DNA of 64,000 bases. Source: Burkholderiaceae bacterium. GTDB lineage: Bacteria; Pseudomonadota; Gammaproteobacteria; Burkholderiales; Burkholderiaceae_D. Position 1 is the stretch's first letter, and each line of letters opens with the position of its first letter. Location: positions 1 to 64,000 of the forward strand of contig JARLJG010000071.1 of the NCBI GenBank assembly GCA_031291325.1, read 5' to 3'. Positions 60,747 to 64,000 of the stretch are shown piece by piece. The position numbers and the translations under genes are program-made. The notes under the pieces are model-generated. The model made no database searches, was not told the DNA's origin, and saw only the letters and a list, made by a program, of their open reading frames with translations.

Positions 60747-63050
60747 ATGTCAGGATGTATGCATAAAATGGGAAAAATACCGGTCGAGCGTTTGATGCTA
60801 ATCGGCTTCTGGATGACGCTGGTTGTTTTGCTGTTTATCGGCGGCATCGCATGGAATAGCGTCGGACAATCCGCGGCGACCGTGGTCGGCGTCAGTATTG
60901 TCTTGCTATTGACCTTCCTGGCGTTGCTGTATGTGCGGATACGCAGCGAGATTCGCGGGCACCTGGCGACCGGCTACGCGTTGCAGGAAGTGCGGCAGTC
61001 TTTGCTGAAAGCCGGCGCATTGCAAGACGCCATTTTCAACAGCGCAAATTTCTCCAGCATCGCCACGGACGCGCGTGGCGTGATTCAGATCTTCAACGTC
61101 GGCGCCGAACGCATGCTCGGCTACAAGGCGGCAGACGTGGTGGACAAGATCACGCCGGCCGGCATTTCCGATCCGCAGGAAGTGATCGCCCGTGCCGAAG
61201 CGTTGAGCCTGGAACTCGCAACGCCGATCACGCCGGGTTTCGAGGCGCTGGTGTTCAAGGCCTCGCGCGGCATCGAAGACATCTATGAACTGACTTATAT
61301 CCGCAAGGACGGCAGCCGTTTTCCGGCGATGGTCTCGGTCACTGCGCTGCGCGATGCGCAAGACAAGGTGATCGGCTACCTGTTGATCGGCACCGACAAT
61401 ACCGCGCGCAAGCAAGTCGAAGCGGAGCAGGCGCGCCTCGACCAACGTCTGCGCGATCAGCAATTTTATACGCGCTCGCTGATCGAGTCGAATATCGACG
61501 CCTTGATGACCACCGATCCGCGCGGCATCATCACCGACGTCAACCAGCAGATGGAAGCGCTGACCGGCTGCAGCCGCGATGAATTGATCGGCGCGCCATT
61601 CAAAAGCTATTTTACCGATCCCGACCGCGCAGACGCCGCCATCAAACGCGTACTGCGCGAAGGCAAGGTCACCAATTATGAGCTCACTGCGCACGCAAGG
61701 GACGGCAAGGAAACCGTCGTGTCCTACAACGCTTCCACCTTTTACGATCGCGAACGCAACTTGCAAGGCATGGTCGCGGTTGCGCGCGACGTCACCGACC
61801 GCAAGCAGTTCGAGTATCGGCTGCAAGAGAACAACGTCGAATTGGAGAATGCGAAGGCGGCAGCCGAAAAAGCCAATCTGGCGAAGTCGGAATTCTTGTC
61901 CAGCATGAGCCATGAATTGCGCACGCCGCTCAATGCCGTGCTCGGATTCGCGCAGTTGATGGCATCCGACGTGCCGCCGCCGACATCGGCGCAGAAACTT
62001 TCGATCGACCAGATATTGCAGGCCGGCTGGTACCTGCTGCGTTTGATTAATGAAATTCTCGATCTCGCCATGATCGAGTCGGGCAAGGTGACGATGTCGA
62101 AAGAAGCGATGTCGCTCACAGAAGTGCTGCAAGACTGCCAGGCCATGATCGAGCCGCAAGCGCAAAAACGCGGGATACAATTGACTTTCCCGCAACTCGA
62201 CGCGCTCTTCTATGTGCATGCCGATCGCACCCGCGTCAAGCAAGTGATCATCAACTTGCTGTCGAATGCGATCAAATACAATCGTGTCGGCGGCGCCGTT
62301 ATCGTCACGTGCGTCGCCACAGCGGATAGCCGCGTGCGCCTCAGCGTCAAAGATACCGGCGACGGCCTGACACCGGAACAGTTGGCGCAATTGTTTCAAC
62401 CATTTAATCGGCTCGGGCAAGAAAGCAGCACCGAAGAAGGCACTGGAATCGGCCTGGTTGTCACCAAGCAATTGGTCGAGTTGATGGGCGGCGTCATCGG
62501 TGTCGAGAGCCGAGTCGGCTTCGGCAGCGTATTTTGGTTTGAATTGCCCTCTGCAGCGGCGCCGGAGCTGGAGTTTGGCGCGGACCGCGAAAATGGCGTC
62601 GATCAAGCCGTGCATTTGATGCCGCACGAGTTCTCGTCCAAGCGCACCTTGCTCTACGTGGAAGACAATCCGGCCAACCTGGCCCTGGTTGAACAATTGA
62701 TTGCACGGCGCAGCGATTTGAAATTGTTGTCGGCCATCGATGGCCACATGGGCATTCAGTTGGCGCGCGCCTATTTGCCGGCAGTGATTTTGATGGACAT
62801 CAATTTGCCGGGAATCAGCGGTTTTGGCGCATTAAGAATCTTGCGCGACGATCCTGCGACCGCGCATATTCCGGTGCTGGCGTTGTCCGCCAACGCCGTG
62901 CCGCGCGACATTGAAAAAGGACTGGAAGCCGGATTTTTCCGCTATTTGACAAAGCCGATCAAGGTCAATGAATTCATGGATGCGCTTGATATCGCGTTGC
63001 AATTTGCGTCGGAAAACGGCTTGCCGACGGAAACATACGCAATTGAATAG
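60747..63050 (+). CDS. Membrane hybrid sensor histidine kinase (2xPAS-HisKA-HATPase-REC)
   Basis: A 767-residue protein; ATGs at 60759 and 60768 are alternative starts. Two N-terminal membrane helices (about 15-34, 44-64) are followed by PAS domains (about 90-225 and 235-355), HisKA with His389 (SSMSHELRTPLN), HATPase_c (NLLSNAIKYN, GTGIGLVVTKQLVELMGG) and a receiver with Asp684 (VILMDINLPG). HisKA through REC is very similar to the kinase at 31930-33750. The response regulator gene follows after 41 bases, and the Crp/Fnr-type gene precedes it by 81. Confidence 0.93.
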   Translation: MSGCMHKMGKIPVERLMLIGFWMTLVVLLFIGGIAWNSVGQSAATVVGVSIVLLLTFLALLYVRIRSEIRGHLATGYALQEVRQSLLKAGALQDAIFNSANFSSIATDARGVIQIFNVGAERMLGYKAADVVDKITPAGISDPQEVIARAEALSLELATPITPGFEALVFKASRGIEDIYELTYIRKDGSRFPAMVSVTALRDAQDKVIGYLLIGTDNTARKQVEAEQARLDQRLRDQQFYTRSLIESNIDALMTTDPRGIITDVNQQMEALTGCSRDELIGAPFKSYFTDPDRADAAIKRVLREGKVTNYELTAHARDGKETVVSYNASTFYDRERNLQGMVAVARDVTDRKQFEYRLQENNVELENAKAAAEKANLAKSEFLSSMSHELRTPLNAVLGFAQLMASDVPPPTSAQKLSIDQILQAGWYLLRLINEILDLAMIESGKVTMSKEAMSLTEVLQDCQAMIEPQAQKRGIQLTFPQLDALFYVHADRTRVKQVIINLLSNAIKYNRVGGAVIVTCVATADSRVRLSVKDTGDGLTPEQLAQLFQPFNRLGQESSTEEGTGIGLVVTKQLVELMGGVIGVESRVGFGSVFWFELPSAAAPELEFGADRENGVDQAVHLMPHEFSSKRTLLYVEDNPANLALVEQLIARRSDLKLLSAIDGHMGIQLARAYLPAVILMDINLPGISGFGALRILRDDPATAHIPVLALSANAVPRDIEKGLEAGFFRYLTKPIKVNEFMDALDIALQFASENGLPTETYAIE

Positions 63051-63091
63051 TTCCGCAGATTCGATGGCGGAAAATTTTTGGAAAGACTGCA

Positions 63092-63946
63092 ATGCTTGAA
63101 CTATCCGAAATTCTAAACGCCAGCATCCTGATCGTCGACGACCAGGAAGCCAACGTCATGCTGCTTGAACAAATGCTGCGCAACGAAGGCTATACACACA
63201 TCGCATCGACCATGGATCCGTGCGCAGTTTGCAGTTTGCATTCAACGCACCGCTATGATTTGATTTTGCTCGATTTGCAGATGCCTGAAATGGACGGCTT
63301 CGAGGTGATGGAGCGCTTGAAGGAAATCGAGTCCGACAGCTATTTGCCGGTATTGGTTATCACGGCGCAGCCGGGTCACAAGCTGCGCGCGTTGAAAGCG
63401 GGAGCCAAGGATTTCGTCAGCAAGCCGTTCGATCTGGTCGAGGTGCAAACGCGCATCCACAATATGCTGGAAGTGCGATTGTTGTATCGGAAGCTGGACA
63501 ATTACAATAAGGCATTGGAAACGGCGGTGCAAGAGCGCACAGCCGAATTGCGCGAGAGCGAGGCCCGCTTCAAGAGTTTTACCGAACTGTCGTCGGATTG
63601 GTATTGGGAGCAAGACGCAACCGGAAAATTCACCACAGTCTCCGGCCCGGTCTTTGAAATGCTCGGGATCGAACAGGTCGCCGAGCCAGGGGCTGCCGGC
63701 GCGTTGCCGGAGGGGCGTTGGAATGCGGCCGAGCGCGCGCGGCTGGACGCCATCATCGCGACGCGACAACCGTTTCTTGAGTTCATCTACAGCCGCACCA
63801 ACACCGATGGCACGATGCAGTATCTGCAAGTCAGCGGCGAGCCGAAATTCGATTCCGCCAGCCGTTTCATCGGCTATCGCGGAATCGGCATGGACGTTAC
63901 CGAGCGTATTCGTCTGGACCGCAAGGACATAACTGTGCCTGCTTGA
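63092..63946 (+). CDS. Response regulator with PAS domain and no DNA-binding output
   Basis: A 284-residue protein. The receiver domain covers about 10-130, with acidic pocket DD near 16-17, phospho-acceptor Asp61 (LILLDLQMPEMDGF), Thr in VLVITAQPGH and Lys in FVSKPFD. A helical linker (LYRKLDNYNKALETAVQERTAELRESEARF) and one PAS domain follow (about 150-270), ending VTERIRLDRKDITVPA. No helix-turn-helix, GGDEF, EAL or kinase domain follows before the stop, though relatives often continue. It is likely the partner of the kinase encoded just upstream, acting through protein contacts; a truncated output is possible. Confidence 0.85.
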   Translation: MLELSEILNASILIVDDQEANVMLLEQMLRNEGYTHIASTMDPCAVCSLHSTHRYDLILLDLQMPEMDGFEVMERLKEIESDSYLPVLVITAQPGHKLRALKAGAKDFVSKPFDLVEVQTRIHNMLEVRLLYRKLDNYNKALETAVQERTAELRESEARFKSFTELSSDWYWEQDATGKFTTVSGPVFEMLGIEQVAEPGAAGALPEGRWNAAERARLDAIIATRQPFLEFIYSRTNTDGTMQYLQVSGEPKFDSASRFIGYRGIGMDVTERIRLDRKDITVPA

Positions 63947-64000
63947 GGGACTTGGATAGGCAAGCATCTGCCATAGTGAACGAACGTAACCGGGATCAAG

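Noticed and set aside
60906-62747. Reverse-strand ORF of 613 codons opposite the hybrid kinase
   Set aside because: Antisense shadow; the forward frame has all kinase motifs.
1-64000. CRISPR array, tRNA, rRNA or complete insertion sequence
   Set aside because: No regularly spaced direct repeats, no tRNA T-arm-like GGTTCGAATCC contexts with folding partners, no rRNA segments and no transposase or integrase were seen.

Overview
The window looks like chromosome of a high-GC betaproteobacterium, most likely in the Oxalobacteraceae/Burkholderiales. The basis is gene content (a dmp/aph-type phenol operon with a DmpR/AphR activator and a GntR repressor; a stress-gene set of CsbD, DUF3309, BON, PRC-barrel and lmo0937-type proteins) and protein style. 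No rRNA, tRNA, CRISPR array or complete insertion sequence was seen, and the genus cannot be fixed from the sequence alone.

Region 1 (1-16119) is a complete phenol-to-central-metabolism pathway. A TolC-like fragment and a featureless stretch precede two leftward regulators, a GntR/FCD protein and a DmpR-type sigma54 activator. A textbook -24/-12 promoter at 3404-3419 then drives a rightward operon. It encodes the multicomponent phenol hydroxylase (dmpKLMNOP), a ferredoxin that reactivates the ring-cleavage enzyme (dmpQ), catechol 2,3-dioxygenase (dmpB), a GlcG/HbpS-like protein, and the whole meta-cleavage lower pathway (dmpCDEFGHI) ending in pyruvate and acetyl-CoA. A palindromic core, ATCTCGAGAT, lies both in the activator leader and just upstream of the sigma54 promoter.

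Region 2 (16120-29768) is a cell-surface polysaccharide region. It holds an ABC O-antigen/polysaccharide exporter (wzm/wzt, Wzt with a C-terminal cargo-binding domain), a two-methyltransferase protein with a C-terminal coiled coil, an acyltransferase, and a GT2-GT4 fusion glycosyltransferase. A leftward, visibly AT-richer block follows, with a methyltransferase and GtrII/GtrB-type O-antigen glucosylation proteins. Decayed genes (an epimerase 3' end and a peroxiredoxin 3' end) flank this block, suggesting recombination at a variable locus.

Region 3 (29799-63946) is a stress and envelope region. It contains glutathione reductase, a CheB-CheR-PAS protein next to a hybrid kinase, many small membrane, lipoprotein or stress-type proteins, oleate hydratase, an aspartate:alanine exchanger with aspartate 4-decarboxylase, two DUF4398 proteins (one fused to OmpA), a Spy/CpxP-like protein, a giant cyclic beta-1,2-glucan synthase, BON and PRC-barrel proteins, another OmpA protein, a Crp/Fnr-type regulator, and a second hybrid kinase with its response regulator.

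The most interesting signal is an 18-bp motif, roughly KGTGCGYTANCGMACRGA, found at about 13 places. All are in intergenic DNA of region 3, including two copies directly upstream of the Crp/Fnr-type gene. The best copies have the form TGTGC-N6-GCACA, the geometry of a CRP site with changed half-site bases. I infer a local regulon linking the stress, envelope and two-component genes.
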